Shown here: positions 34,972 through 44,483 of the stretch, in pieces
Numbering within the stretch: the stretch's first letter is position 1
Layout of the letters: each line of letters opens with the position of its first letter
Assembly: GCF_001514195.1 (NCBI RefSeq)
Contig: NZ_KQ948734.1
Span: 1,245,076-1,309,075, forward strand
Direction of reading: 5' to 3'
DNA length: 64,000 nucleotides
From: Streptomyces griseorubiginosus
GTDB taxonomy: Bacteria; Actinomycetota; Actinomycetes; Streptomycetales; Streptomycetaceae
Notes under the pieces: model-generated
Database searches by the model: none
What the model saw: the letters and a program-made list of their open reading frames with translations, nothing else
Told to the model about the DNA's origin: nothing
Made by a program: the position numbers and the translations under genes

Positions 34972-35394
34972 TCAGTTGAGCAGGCTGCCCTGGAGCTCCG
35001 CACGCAGATCGGGCGTCAGGACCGTTCCGGCACGGTCCACCAGAAGAGCCATCTCGTACCCGATGAGGCCGATGTCCGCCTCGGGGTGCGCGAGAACCGC
35101 GAGCGACGAACCGTCGGAGATGGACATGATGAACAGGAATCCCCGTTCCATCTCCACAACGGTCTGGTTCACGCTGCCGCCCTCGAAGATGCGCGAGGCA
35201 CCCGCGGTCAGCGAGGTCAGACCGGAGGCGACGGCCGCAAGCTGATCGGCTCGGTCGCGCGGAAAGCCTTCGGACATCGCCAGAAGGAGTCCGTCGGCGG
35301 AGACCACCACCGTGTGGGACACCCCCGGGGTGTTGTCCACGAAGTTGGTGATCAACCAGTTCAGGTTCTGCGCCGCCTGGCTCATCGGGCTCAC
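34972..35394 (-). CDS. cvnB: Conservon roadblock protein CvnB (first conservon)
   Basis: 140-residue roadblock/LC7-domain protein (SHTVVVSADGLLLAMS, RADQLAAVASGLTSL). It probably regulates CvnD nucleotide exchange or hydrolysis. GTG 35394 has AGGAG seven bases upstream and almost touches the cvnA stop; an internal ATG three codons later (35385) is an alternative. The paralogue at 40164-40586 has the same length and is nearly identical. Confidence 0.9.
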   Translation of the reverse strand: MSPMSQAAQNLNWLITNFVDNTPGVSHTVVVSADGLLLAMSEGFPRDRADQLAAVASGLTSLTAGASRIFEGGSVNQTVVEMERGFLFIMSISDGSSLAVLAHPEADIGLIGYEMALLVDRAGTVLTPDLRAELQGSLLN

Positions 35395-35395
35395 A

Positions 35396-38300
35396 CTAAC
35401 GCTCCTGGTTGTAGGTGCTGTCAGAACCGAAGCCCTGACCGTTCGTTTCACTGCCTGCGTTGCGGCCCCGCTGGACCCCTCGACGCAGGTTGCTCAGCCT
35501 GCCCCGGACGTCCTCGGGGGCGCGGGAGACCGATGGGCCCCCCTGCGGGGTGGACTCGGCGGCTCCCTCGACCAGGTTGGCCTTGGGTACCCGCCGCGGC
35601 AGACCGGAGGAGGTGACCCCGCCCGCCTTGGGCTTCCGGAGCTGGGAGGCCTGCTGCCACCGCGCGTCGTTGGCCGAGCGCCAGATGTCGCCGCCGCCGT
35701 TGCTCTCCGGCGCGGAGGCCGGCGACTCCTGGTGCGCGTGCCGCGTACCGTTCGAGCCGTTCGCGCCGCTCCCGGTGGAGCCACGGCGGGGGAGCCCGGC
35801 GTCGGTCAACTCGTGACCCACGTTGGCGGGGGCCGGCCCCGGACGGTCGAAGCCTACGCGGTCACGCTCACTCACGTCAGCGGCCTGCACGGATTCCGTT
35901 TCCGGAGCGTACTGGTCCGCGTAACCGCCCCGGTAACCGTCCGGCTGCGGCCAGTCATCCTGGTGGCGGCGCTCCTCGAAGCCCGAGAAGGTCTCCGGGG
36001 CGGCCGCGTGCACCGCGGCCGGCTCCTCCTGGACCTGCTCCGCATACGCGGGTTCCGGGTAGCCGCCGTTGGTGGAGAACGGGTCGTTCTGCGGCAGGCC
36101 GCCGTTCTGCGCGAAGTACGGCTCGTCGTACGCCGGGCGCCCCGGCTCCTCGTACGACGGCTGCCGCTGCTCCTCGTACGGAGCCTGCTGAGCCTCCTCG
36201 TACGACGTCTGCTGGTCGTACCCGGCGGGCTGCTGCTCGGGGAAGCCGTTGCGGTTGGGGTCGTAGCCGTTCTGCCCGCCGCCCTGCGGGGCGTTCTGGG
36301 GACCGTCGAACGCCTCGGTGTACGACGGGTCCGGGGCCTGGAGGGCCGGCGGCTGGTCGTGGCTCTGGGCCTCCAGGGCCGCGCGGCGCTCCTCACGCAT
36401 CAGGGAGCGGCCGACCGGGTCCAGCTCGCGTATGTCGTCCGGGACCTCGGAGTAGCGGCTGTCGTCGAAGCCGAGCTCCGCGGCCGTACGCATGGGCAGA
36501 CCGTTGTTGAAGTCCTCGCCCTGGTACTGCTGCTCCGGCATGATCTGCGAGACGGTGAACTCGTCGTTGGCCGGCTGGTGCTCGCCGCCACCGCCGTGGG
36601 TGATCGCGTCGGGCAGCATGACCAGCGAGGTGGTGCCGGCCTGCTCGCCCGAGGGGCGCAGCTGGACGCGGATGCCGTGCCGGTCGGACAGCCGGCCGAC
36701 CACGAACAGACCCATGCGCTGGGAGATCGCGGCGTCCACGGTCGGCGGGTTGGCCAGCTTGTGGTTGATGTCCGCGAAGTCCTCGGCGGTGAGGCCGATG
36801 CCCTTGTCGTGGATCTCGATCATGATGCGGCCGTCGGGCAGCCGGGTCGCGGTGACCCGGACCTTCGTCTGCGGCGAGGAGAACGTGGTCGCGTTCTCCA
36901 GCAGCTCGGCGAGCAGGTGCACGAGGTCGGTGACCGCGCGGCCGTGGATCTCGGCCTCCGGGACGCCGGACAGCTCGATGCGCTCGTACTGCTCCACCTC
37001 GGAGGAGGCGGCACGGAGCACGTCGACCAGCGGGACCGGCTGGTCCCAGCGGCGGCCGGGCTCCTCGCCGGCGAGGACGAGGAGGTTCTCGCCGTTGCGG
37101 CGCATACGGGTCGCGAGGTGGTCCAGGCGGAAGAGGTTCTCCAGCTGGTCCGGGTCGGCCTCGTTGTTCTCCAGGTCGGTGATCAGGGTCAGCTGGCCCT
37201 CGATCAGGGACTGGTTGCGGCGCGAGAGGTTGGTGAAGATCGCGTTGATGTTGCCCCGCAGCAGGGCCTGCTCGGAGGCGAGCCGGACCGCCTCGCGGTG
37301 GACCTGGTCGAAGGCGCGGGCGACCTCGCCGATCTCGTCCTTGGTGTTGATCGGGATCGGCGCGACCCGGGTGTCGACCCGGCCGGGGTCGGTGCGGGAG
37401 AGCTGGTCGACCAGCATCGGCAGACGCTGCTCGGCGATGCCGAAGGCGGCGTTGCGCAGCTGGCGCATCGAGCGGGACATCTGGCGGGCCACGGCACCGG
37501 CCAGGATGAACGCGAGGAGCAGCGCGACCACGACGGCGGCACCCACGATGAAGGCGTCCCGCTTGGCGTTGTCGGCGATGTCCGCGGCCTCGTTCACCGC
37601 GGTGTCGGCCAGGTCGGTCTCGATCTGGCGGTACGCGTTGTACTTGAGGGTGTTGACCGCCCACCAGTTCTCGGCGGTGATGCCGTCCTTGGCGAGCGAC
37701 TCACGGGCGCTCTGGTCCATCGACGACAGCTGGGCGAGGCTGGAGACCATGACCACCGGGTTGGACGGCGGCGGAACGTAGTTCGGGTTCTTGGCGGCGG
37801 CCTCCTTGGCCAGCGCCACGCCCTCCGTCTGGATCTCCTTCTTGGCCGCGTCGAGCTTCGCCGCGTCGGCCGCGGTGCCACCGCCGACGTACTCCTCGAC
37901 GGCGATGCCCTCGAGGTACGCGTACGAGGACAGGGCGACCCGCTGGCTGGCGAAGCTGCTCAGCCCGGGGCCCGGCTTGATCAGCAGGTGCATGCCGATG
38001 GAGCGCTGGAGCGACAGGGCCGCCTTGGTGAGCTCGATGGCGTAGACCGTACGGCCGTAGCTGGTGATGTTTCCGGTGCCCAGACCGAGCTCGTTGGCGA
38101 ACTCGGTCAGCGGGTGCGCGACCTGGGTGTAGCCCTCCTCGGTCTTCACCCCGGTGAACTTGGAGGAGGTGTAGGCGCCGGCGCGCAGCGTCTGGAGGCC
38201 GCCCTCACCGTCCCGGAACAGCTTCAGGCGGCGTTCGAGGCCCGCCTTCTTCGGCATCTTCTCGGCGGCCTCGTTGAAGACCTCGGCGGCCTGGTCGGTC

Positions 38301-38695
38301 TTCTTGCGGGCGGCGACGACCGTGGGGTTGTCCTGGCCCTGGCCGCTGAGCAGCGGGGCCGCCGTGCTGTCGCGCTCGTTGTAGAGGGCGTCGGCGTAAC
38401 TGAGGGAGGCCCGCACCAGACGCGCGGTGTTCTCCGCGTCCTCGGCCTCCCGCCAGGTGTCGATCGAGCTCTTGACCTGGAAGCCGCCCATGACGAGGCC
38501 GACGATCACGGGTATGAGCAGGATCGCGTTCAGCCGGGTCGGCACCCGCCAGTTGCGCGGGGAGAAACGGCCGCCGCTCGACGGCGGCGCGGCCGTCGGT
38601 TCCGGACCGGACACAGGGGCGGGCGCCGCTCCGCGCGGCGGCGGGGTGAAGTTGCCCCGGGCCGACGGCTCGGGACCGTTCTTGCTTCGCCTCAC
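35396..38695 (-). CDS. cvnA: Conservon sensor histidine kinase-like CvnA (first conservon)
   Basis: 1099 residues from GTG 38695. Pro-rich N-terminus, membrane helix at about 58-78, extracytoplasmic nitrate-sensor-like helical domain, second membrane helix at about 380-402 (AAVVVALLLAFILAGAVA), HAMP, then RLDHLATRMRRNGENLLVL in place of the H-box and a HATPase_c domain (HLLAELLENATTFSSP, IHDKGIGL). A tail of about 370 residues is disordered and rich in Gln, Tyr, Pro and Glu, with repeats such as QPSYEEPGRPAYDEP. In known conservons this protein has not behaved as a classical kinase with a response regulator, and none is encoded here. Confidence 0.9.
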   Translation of the reverse strand: MRRSKNGPEPSARGNFTPPPRGAAPAPVSGPEPTAAPPSSGGRFSPRNWRVPTRLNAILLIPVIVGLVMGGFQVKSSIDTWREAEDAENTARLVRASLSYADALYNERDSTAAPLLSGQGQDNPTVVAARKKTDQAAEVFNEAAEKMPKKAGLERRLKLFRDGEGGLQTLRAGAYTSSKFTGVKTEEGYTQVAHPLTEFANELGLGTGNITSYGRTVYAIELTKAALSLQRSIGMHLLIKPGPGLSSFASQRVALSSYAYLEGIAVEEYVGGGTAADAAKLDAAKKEIQTEGVALAKEAAAKNPNYVPPPSNPVVMVSSLAQLSSMDQSARESLAKDGITAENWWAVNTLKYNAYRQIETDLADTAVNEAADIADNAKRDAFIVGAAVVVALLLAFILAGAVARQMSRSMRQLRNAAFGIAEQRLPMLVDQLSRTDPGRVDTRVAPIPINTKDEIGEVARAFDQVHREAVRLASEQALLRGNINAIFTNLSRRNQSLIEGQLTLITDLENNEADPDQLENLFRLDHLATRMRRNGENLLVLAGEEPGRRWDQPVPLVDVLRAASSEVEQYERIELSGVPEAEIHGRAVTDLVHLLAELLENATTFSSPQTKVRVTATRLPDGRIMIEIHDKGIGLTAEDFADINHKLANPPTVDAAISQRMGLFVVGRLSDRHGIRVQLRPSGEQAGTTSLVMLPDAITHGGGGEHQPANDEFTVSQIMPEQQYQGEDFNNGLPMRTAAELGFDDSRYSEVPDDIRELDPVGRSLMREERRAALEAQSHDQPPALQAPDPSYTEAFDGPQNAPQGGGQNGYDPNRNGFPEQQPAGYDQQTSYEEAQQAPYEEQRQPSYEEPGRPAYDEPYFAQNGGLPQNDPFSTNGGYPEPAYAEQVQEEPAAVHAAAPETFSGFEERRHQDDWPQPDGYRGGYADQYAPETESVQAADVSERDRVGFDRPGPAPANVGHELTDAGLPRRGSTGSGANGSNGTRHAHQESPASAPESNGGGDIWRSANDARWQQASQLRKPKAGGVTSSGLPRRVPKANLVEGAAESTPQGGPSVSRAPEDVRGRLSNLRRGVQRGRNAGSETNGQGFGSDSTYNQER

Positions 38696-39097
38696 TCGAC
38701 CAACAACCTCTCGGAGGGGTCGGCACCTACGTTGTGCCGCAGTCTCTCAGAGCCCAGTACGCCATCGACTAGTGAGTACGTCTTTGACTATTGGGCAGTT
38801 CAGGCATTCCAGCACGACGTCCTGCGCACCTCCAAACATTGGTACGCGGGGATTACGCGTGATGTAAACCCCAGATAAAACGGTCATAAAGAGCGAGCCC
38901 CGTCAAAAGACGGGGCTGTTGTGAGCGCAGCGAGACCGGTTGGCAACCACGCGTGGCCATACCACCCGATTCCTCTGCCGAAACGTTATGAACACCGGGG
39001 CCGACCGTGTCCAAGGCCACAGCCGGCTCCGGTACATCTACGACAACTGCCGTATGACGATGTTGATTTGGCAGTCGCTCGACACACTCTGAGGGCG
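38696..39097. other. Intergenic region between the two conservons
   Basis: 402 bp without a gene. The part near 38760-38890 is AT-richer and should hold the promoter of the first conservon. A hairpin at 38896-38917 probably ends the second conservon. I see no further structure that I can support. Confidence 0.6.
38896..38917 (-). terminator. Terminator of the second conservon
   Basis: 9-bp stem AGCCCCGTC / GACGGGGCT with a 4-base loop (TTTT on the transcribed strand), followed on that strand by CGCTCTTTATG, about 180 bp after the cvnD stop. Confidence 0.6.
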
Positions 39098-39673
39098 TTA
39101 CCGCAGACGGGCCATCAGGGCGTGCTCGACCAGTGTGATCAGGGCACTCTTGGCGTCCGACCGGTGCCGGGCGTCGGTCGTGATGATCGGGGCGTCCGGC
39201 CCGATCTGCAGGGCCTCGCGCACCTCCTCGGGAGCGTACGGCTGGTGCCCGTCGAACCCGTTCAGGGCCACGACGAACGGCAGACCGCTGTTCTCGAAGT
39301 AGTCGACCGCCGGGAAGCAGTCGGCGAGCCTGCGGGTGTCGACCAGGACCACCGCGCCGATCGCGCCGCGGACCAGGTCGTCCCACATGAACCAGAAGCG
39401 GTCCTGACCGGGCGTACCGAAGAGGTACAGGATCAGGTCCTGGTCGAGCGTGATGCGGCCGAAGTCCATGGCGACCGTGGTGGTCGTCTTGTCCCCGGTG
39501 TGGGTCAGGTCGTCGATGCCCGCGCTCGCGGACGTCATCACGGCCTCGGTACGCAGCGGGTTGATCTCGGAGACCGCGCCGACGAACGTGGTCTTGCCCA
39601 CGCCGAAGCCACCCGCCACCACGATCTTCGCGGAGGTGGTGGCCCGCCCCGCGTCAGAGCTTGCGAAGTCCAC
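39098..39673 (-). CDS. cvnD: Conservon GTPase CvnD (second conservon)
   Basis: 191-residue paralogue of the GTPase at 33741-34322 with the same P-loop GGFGVGKTT, FGTPGQDRF and LNGFDGHQPY. It starts at GTG 39673 inside the 3' end of its cvnC, again a 20-bp overlap. Differences cluster at residues 7-15 and in the C-terminal half. The near identity implies duplication of the whole cassette or strong purifying selection. Confidence 0.92.
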   Translation of the reverse strand: MDFASSDAGRATTSAKIVVAGGFGVGKTTFVGAVSEINPLRTEAVMTSASAGIDDLTHTGDKTTTTVAMDFGRITLDQDLILYLFGTPGQDRFWFMWDDLVRGAIGAVVLVDTRRLADCFPAVDYFENSGLPFVVALNGFDGHQPYAPEEVREALQIGPDAPIITTDARHRSDAKSALITLVEHALMARLR

Positions 39674-40052
39674 TGAGCACCCTTTCGAGCAGCGTCACAT
39701 CGGGCGCGCCGCCGTTGTTCTCGTCGCCGCCCGGCTGGTGGATGGCCACCAGGCCGGCCTCGGCGAGGTCCGCGACGAGGATCCGAGCCACGCCGAGCGG
39801 CATGGCGAGCAGCGCCGAGACCTCGGCGACCGACTTCACCTCGCGGCACAGGTGGCAGATGCGCTGGTGCTCGGGGAGCAGCCCCATGAGCGCCGCCGGG
39901 TCGGCCGTGGTGCTGATCAGGGCCTCGATGGCGAGCTGGTAGCGCGGCCGGGTCCGGCCGCCGGTCATCGCGTACGGACGTACCAGCGGCTGGTCGCCCT
40001 CATCCTCGTACGGCTCCGCGTACGGATCATGAGAGGCGGTGGGCGGGGTCAT
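39654..40052 (-). CDS. cvnC: Conservon DUF742 protein CvnC (second conservon)
   Basis: 132 residues from ATG 40052, with GGAGGATTC immediately before. The DUF742 core (VRPYAMTGGRTRPRYQLAIEAL, LPEHQRICHLCREVKSV) is the same as in the first copy, but the N-terminal disordered extension is only about 35 residues (HDPYAEPYEDEGDQP), which accounts for the 58-residue difference. Confidence 0.9.
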   Translation of the reverse strand: MTPPTASHDPYAEPYEDEGDQPLVRPYAMTGGRTRPRYQLAIEALISTTADPAALMGLLPEHQRICHLCREVKSVAEVSALLAMPLGVARILVADLAEAGLVAIHQPGGDENNGGAPDVTLLERVLSGLRKL

Positions 40053-40163
40053 GAATCCTCCGGGCGGGACAGCAAGTCGGTCGGGCAAGCCGTCTGGTGA
40101 GGCCGGTGGGGGGATTGTGGCGGCCGGACGGTGGTTTGGTGAGACGGGTGGATCCGGGGCGGG

Positions 40164-40586
40164 TCAGTGGAGCAGACTGCCTTGCAGCTCGGCTCGCAGG
40201 TCTGGCGTGAGCACGGCGCCCGCGCGGTCGACCAGCAGTGCCATCTCGTACCCGACGAGGCCGATGTCGCATTCCGGGTGGGCCAGGACCGCCAGCGAGG
40301 AACCGTCCGAGACGGACATGAGGAACAGGAATCCCCGCTCCATCTCCACCACGGTCTGGGCCACGCTGCCGCCCTCGAAGATCCGCGAGGCACCCGCGGT
40401 CAGCGAGGTGAGTCCGGACGCGACGGCCGCCAGCTGGTCGGCACGGTCGCGCGGGAAGCCCTCGGACATCGCCAGCAGGAGACCGTCGGCGGACACGACG
40501 ACGGTGTGGGACACCCCGGGGGTGTTGTCCACGAAGTTGGTGATCAACCAGTTGAGGTTCTGTGCCGCCTGGCTCATCGGGCTCAA
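40164..40586 (-). CDS. cvnB: Conservon roadblock protein CvnB (second conservon)
   Basis: 140 residues, roadblock/LC7 domain. The start appears to be TTG 40586, directly adjacent to the cvnA TAG stop, with AGGAG six bases upstream; ATG 40577 is an alternative. Nearly identical to the first copy; I note changes such as N to A in GGSVAQTVVEM. Confidence 0.88.
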   Translation of the reverse strand: MSPMSQAAQNLNWLITNFVDNTPGVSHTVVVSADGLLLAMSEGFPRDRADQLAAVASGLTSLTAGASRIFEGGSVAQTVVEMERGFLFLMSVSDGSSLAVLAHPECDIGLVGYEMALLVDRAGAVLTPDLRAELQGSLLH

Positions 40587-43500
40587 CTAACGCTCCTGCT
40601 GGTGAGTGGGGTTCGGGAAACTGCCCGTCTGGCCGTTGCCGCCGACCTGACGACCTTGTGCGATACCCCGACGGAGATTGGTCAGCCGACCGCGTACGTC
40701 GTCAGGCGCACGCGAGACCTGCGGACCGGTTTGGTGCTGTTGCTGCTGTGCGGTTCCCGGGACGAGGTTCGCCCTGGGCACCCGGCGCGGGAGACCGGAG
40801 GTGGTGACACCGCCCGCCGCCGGCTGCCGCACGCGCTCCGCCTGCCGGACGAGATCGTCGTTCGGCGAGGAACGCCAGGCCGAGGAGGCCGTGGGCCGCT
40901 GCGGGGCCGCAGCGGAACTCTGGGGGGCGGGCGCCTGCTGCGGCGGCCGCGGGGCCGCGGCGGCGGAGGAGCCGTTGCCGTTGGCCTGCTGTCCCTGACC
41001 GCCCTGACCGCCGTGGAACCAGTTGGTCTCCAGCGTGTCGTACAGCGGAGTACGGCCGTCACCCGGGCCCGAGGCCGGGGGCAGCGCCTCCGGCTCCTGG
41101 CGGACCGGCCGCTGCTGCGGACGCGGCGGCATGGGCGGCCGCGGGGCACCGAAGTCGGGACCGCCCGCCTGGGGACGCTCGAACTGGCCCGTGTGCGCGG
41201 GATCCTGACGGCCCGGCAGGGAGTGCTGCCCGGTCGAGCTGCCGTCGAAGCCCGGCATGTTGAACTGGCCCGTCGAACCGCTGTCGTACGCCTGGGGGCC
41301 GGGGAACTGCCCCGAGCCGCCGTTCTGCCCGACCGGATTCCCGTAGACGTCCGAGCGGACGAAGGAACCGGTGTTCTGCTGGGAGTTGGCGTCCGGGCGG
41401 GGGAACTCGCCCGTGTCCTGAGAGCCGTTGGCACCGGGCCGCGGGAACTGCCCCGTGCCCTGGGAGCCGTTGGCACCGGGCCGCGGGAGGTCGTTCCGGG
41501 GAGCGATCGCACCGGGCCGCGGGAACTGGCCGGTGTTCTGCGGGGCGCCGAAGTCCGGGCGGGGGAACTCCGAGGTGGCCGCGGGGCTCTGGTGCTCCTC
41601 GATCCGCGGCATGCGGGAGGTGGCCGCCGGGTCCTGCTCGTCGTGGCCGCGCGGAACGTCGAGGGAGGCGCGCGGCACCGGCGGCTGCGCGTTCTCGTCG
41701 CTCCAACTGGGCGTGCGGGGCTGGTCGTTGCCACCGGGCAGCTCGGCCCGCGGACCACCGCGACCCGGCAGCTGCGGCCGACGGCGCCGGGAGCCCTGCT
41801 CGGGAGCCTGGCCGCCCTTCGGGGCCTGTGCCTGCGGCGGGACCGGAGTGCGGGAGCCGAAGGCGTCCTGGCCGGCGCCGAAGGAGTTCTGGCCGCCGAA
41901 CGAGTCCTGGCCGCCGAAGGCGTCCTGAGCGCTGAAGGCGTCCTGGCCCGGCCCACCGGTACCCGCGGCCTGGAGGCCCTGCGGGGCGCCCGGCGCCTGG
42001 CCGCCGAACCCGGCACCCGCCGGAGCGGGCCGGCCCTGCGGGGGGACACCCGGACCCTGCGGTCCGCCCGGCGCACCGGGGCGACCGCCCTGGCCACTGC
42101 CGGGCAGCGCGGCCCGCGGTCCCTGACCGGCGTTCAGTCGGCCGCCCGAGGGGGCACCGGCGCCGAGGGCACCCGCGCCCGCGCCACCGGGCGCACCGCC
42201 GAGGGCGCCGCCGCCCTGACCGTTGCCGCCACGGCGGGCCGACGCCACACCGGCGGCGGCCTGGGCCGCGGCGGGGGCGCCGGGGCCGGCCTGGCCGGGC
42301 TTGGGCTGCGGCTTCTTGCCGCCCTGGGCGACGTCGACGGGCAGCATGACCAGCGCGGTCGTGCCACCGGAGTCGGAGGGGCGCAGCTGGATGCGGATGC
42401 CGTGCCGCTGAGACAGCCGGCCGACCACGAACAGACCCATGCGGCGGGAGACCGAGACGTCCACGGTGGGCGGCGAGGCGAGCCGCTCGTTGATCGCCGC
42501 GAGGTCCTCGGGGGAGAGGCCGATGCCGGTGTCGTGGATCTCGATCAGGACGCGGCCGTCGGGCAGCGCGTGACCGGTGACCTTGACCTTGGTCTGCGGC
42601 GAGGAGAACGAGGTCGCGTTCTCGAGCAGCTCGGCGAGCAGGTGCACGAGGTCGTTGACCACGCGGCCGGCCACTTCGGTGGTCGGCACGGCGGCCAGCT
42701 CGATGCGCTCGTACTGCTCCACCTCGGAGGCGGCGGCGCGGAGCACGTCGACCAGCGGGACCGGACGGGTCCACCGGCGGCCCGGCTCCTCACCGGCGAG
42801 GACGAGGAGGTTCTCACCGTTACGGCGCATACGCGTCGCGAGGTGGTCGAGCTTGAACAGCGAGGACAGCTGGTCCGGGTCGGCCTCGCGGGACTCCAGT
42901 TCGGAGATGAGCGAGAGCTGACGCTGGATGAGGCCCTGCGAGCGGCGCGAGAGGTTGGTGAACATCGCGTTGACGTTGCCCCGCAGAAGGGCCTGCTCGG
43001 CGGCGAGGCGGACGGCCTCGCGGTGCACGTCGTCGAAGGCCGCGGCCACGCGGCCGATCTCGTCCCGGGAGTGCACACCGACGGACTCGACGGAGGTGTC
43101 GACGTCCTGCGGGTCGGACTCGGAGAGCTGCTTGACCAGCTCGGGCAGCCGGTCCTGGGCGACCTTGGTGGCGGTCTCCTGGAGGCGGCGCAGCGAGCGG
43201 ATCATGGACCGGGCGACGACGAAGGCGCCGACCAGGGAGACACCGAGCACGAGCAGGATCAGGGCACCGGCGATGATCGCGTCGCGCTCGGTGGCGTTGC
43301 GCAGCTCGCGGGCCTTCTGCTCCATGTCCTCGAGCAGGGTGTGCTCGATGCGGCCCATCTCCTGGATCTTGGTCGTGCTGTCGTCGACCCAGTCCTTGTA
43401 CGAGCGCCGGTCCAGGTCGGCCAGGCCCTCCGGCCGGCCGAAGGCGCGGTCGGCGTACTGGTCGGAGGCCTCGATGGTGGAGTTGCCGCTCTCGATGGGC

Positions 43501-44483
43501 TTCAGGAGCGCCTCGGCGTCGTCGTCGCCGTAGATGCTCCGGAAGGTGCTGAGATCGGACTCCTCGCTGTCGAGGGCGCCCTGGGCGTACAGCCGGTCGT
43601 TCTCGGAGAGGTTGCCCAGGGTCTTGTTGTTGTCCGGCAGGGCCGCGGCGAGGACCGCGCGCTGGATGGACGCGTACTCCTTGGCGGAGGAGAAGGCCGC
43701 CAGGGCACGCGTGCGCTGGATCATGTCCGGGTTGCTGGTGGCCTCGGCCATGTCCTGGGAGAGGTCCAGCAGGTGGGTGATCAGCCGGTGGTACGACTCC
43801 ACCGTCTGGGTCGCGTTGCCCTTGGTGTCGTAGGCGTCGGTGCGGATCTTGTTCAGCGTGTCCAGGTCGCGGACCAGGCCGACGAGGCTGTCGCGGACAC
43901 CCTGGAGGTTGCCGTCCTTGCTGGAGGTGTCGATGTCCTCGGCGGCGTTGACGAAGTTGGTCGCGGCCCGGTCCGTCTTGTCCCGGTAGCCCTTGACCGT
44001 GATGTTGCTCGCCGTGGAGTCGTGCGCCAGCGGGCCCGCCGACTGGTCGCGCTCGTCCTGGAGCGCGGCCGCCAGCTCGGTGGCCTGCTTGGTCATCTCC
44101 GTCAGCAGCTTCATGTTGTCGAGCTGCTGGATGTCGTCCATGGAGTCGTTGATGCGCAGCGCGCCCAGCGAGGTGGCCGCCACCACGGGGAGCGCGAGCA
44201 GCGACACCAGGCGGGTGGAGATCCGCCAGTTGCGCAGGGCTATTCGCGATCCGGGGCCGGTGGGGCCCTTCGGGGGCTTCACCGGTGGTGTCGCCGCAGC
44301 CGCCGGGCCCGAGGACGCCGACGAGCCGAGACGGCCGGGGCCGCCGGAACCGCCGTCAGCCGACGGAGCCGGGCCCGGGTTCTGGGCGTGCTGGGGGGAG
44401 GAACTGCCGACATTGGGGCCAGTCCCGCCGTGCCGCTCCGGCTCGGCCGAAGCGCTGCCATCCCTCTTGAAACGTCCCTGCAC
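40587..44483 (-). CDS. cvnA: Conservon sensor histidine kinase-like CvnA (second conservon)
   Basis: About 1298 residues from GTG 44483. Pro/Gly-rich N-terminus, membrane helix (SLLALPVVAATSLGAL), helical sensor domain, second helix (IIAGALILLVLGVSLVGAFVVA), HAMP, the shared RLDHLATRMRRNGENLLVL segment and HATPase_c (LLAELLENATSFSSP, IHDTGIGL). The disordered tail is over 500 residues, Gly/Pro/Gln-rich, and contains FPRPGANGSQGTGQ-type repeats. The sensor domains of the two CvnA proteins differ clearly while the catalytic cores are alike, so they probably read different signals. A longer upstream frame to 44582 exists but has no better start. Confidence 0.88.
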   Translation of the reverse strand: MQGRFKRDGSASAEPERHGGTGPNVGSSSPQHAQNPGPAPSADGGSGGPGRLGSSASSGPAAAATPPVKPPKGPTGPGSRIALRNWRISTRLVSLLALPVVAATSLGALRINDSMDDIQQLDNMKLLTEMTKQATELAAALQDERDQSAGPLAHDSTASNITVKGYRDKTDRAATNFVNAAEDIDTSSKDGNLQGVRDSLVGLVRDLDTLNKIRTDAYDTKGNATQTVESYHRLITHLLDLSQDMAEATSNPDMIQRTRALAAFSSAKEYASIQRAVLAAALPDNNKTLGNLSENDRLYAQGALDSEESDLSTFRSIYGDDDAEALLKPIESGNSTIEASDQYADRAFGRPEGLADLDRRSYKDWVDDSTTKIQEMGRIEHTLLEDMEQKARELRNATERDAIIAGALILLVLGVSLVGAFVVARSMIRSLRRLQETATKVAQDRLPELVKQLSESDPQDVDTSVESVGVHSRDEIGRVAAAFDDVHREAVRLAAEQALLRGNVNAMFTNLSRRSQGLIQRQLSLISELESREADPDQLSSLFKLDHLATRMRRNGENLLVLAGEEPGRRWTRPVPLVDVLRAAASEVEQYERIELAAVPTTEVAGRVVNDLVHLLAELLENATSFSSPQTKVKVTGHALPDGRVLIEIHDTGIGLSPEDLAAINERLASPPTVDVSVSRRMGLFVVGRLSQRHGIRIQLRPSDSGGTTALVMLPVDVAQGGKKPQPKPGQAGPGAPAAAQAAAGVASARRGGNGQGGGALGGAPGGAGAGALGAGAPSGGRLNAGQGPRAALPGSGQGGRPGAPGGPQGPGVPPQGRPAPAGAGFGGQAPGAPQGLQAAGTGGPGQDAFSAQDAFGGQDSFGGQNSFGAGQDAFGSRTPVPPQAQAPKGGQAPEQGSRRRRPQLPGRGGPRAELPGGNDQPRTPSWSDENAQPPVPRASLDVPRGHDEQDPAATSRMPRIEEHQSPAATSEFPRPDFGAPQNTGQFPRPGAIAPRNDLPRPGANGSQGTGQFPRPGANGSQDTGEFPRPDANSQQNTGSFVRSDVYGNPVGQNGGSGQFPGPQAYDSGSTGQFNMPGFDGSSTGQHSLPGRQDPAHTGQFERPQAGGPDFGAPRPPMPPRPQQRPVRQEPEALPPASGPGDGRTPLYDTLETNWFHGGQGGQGQQANGNGSSAAAAPRPPQQAPAPQSSAAAPQRPTASSAWRSSPNDDLVRQAERVRQPAAGGVTTSGLPRRVPRANLVPGTAQQQQHQTGPQVSRAPDDVRGRLTNLRRGIAQGRQVGGNGQTGSFPNPTHQQER

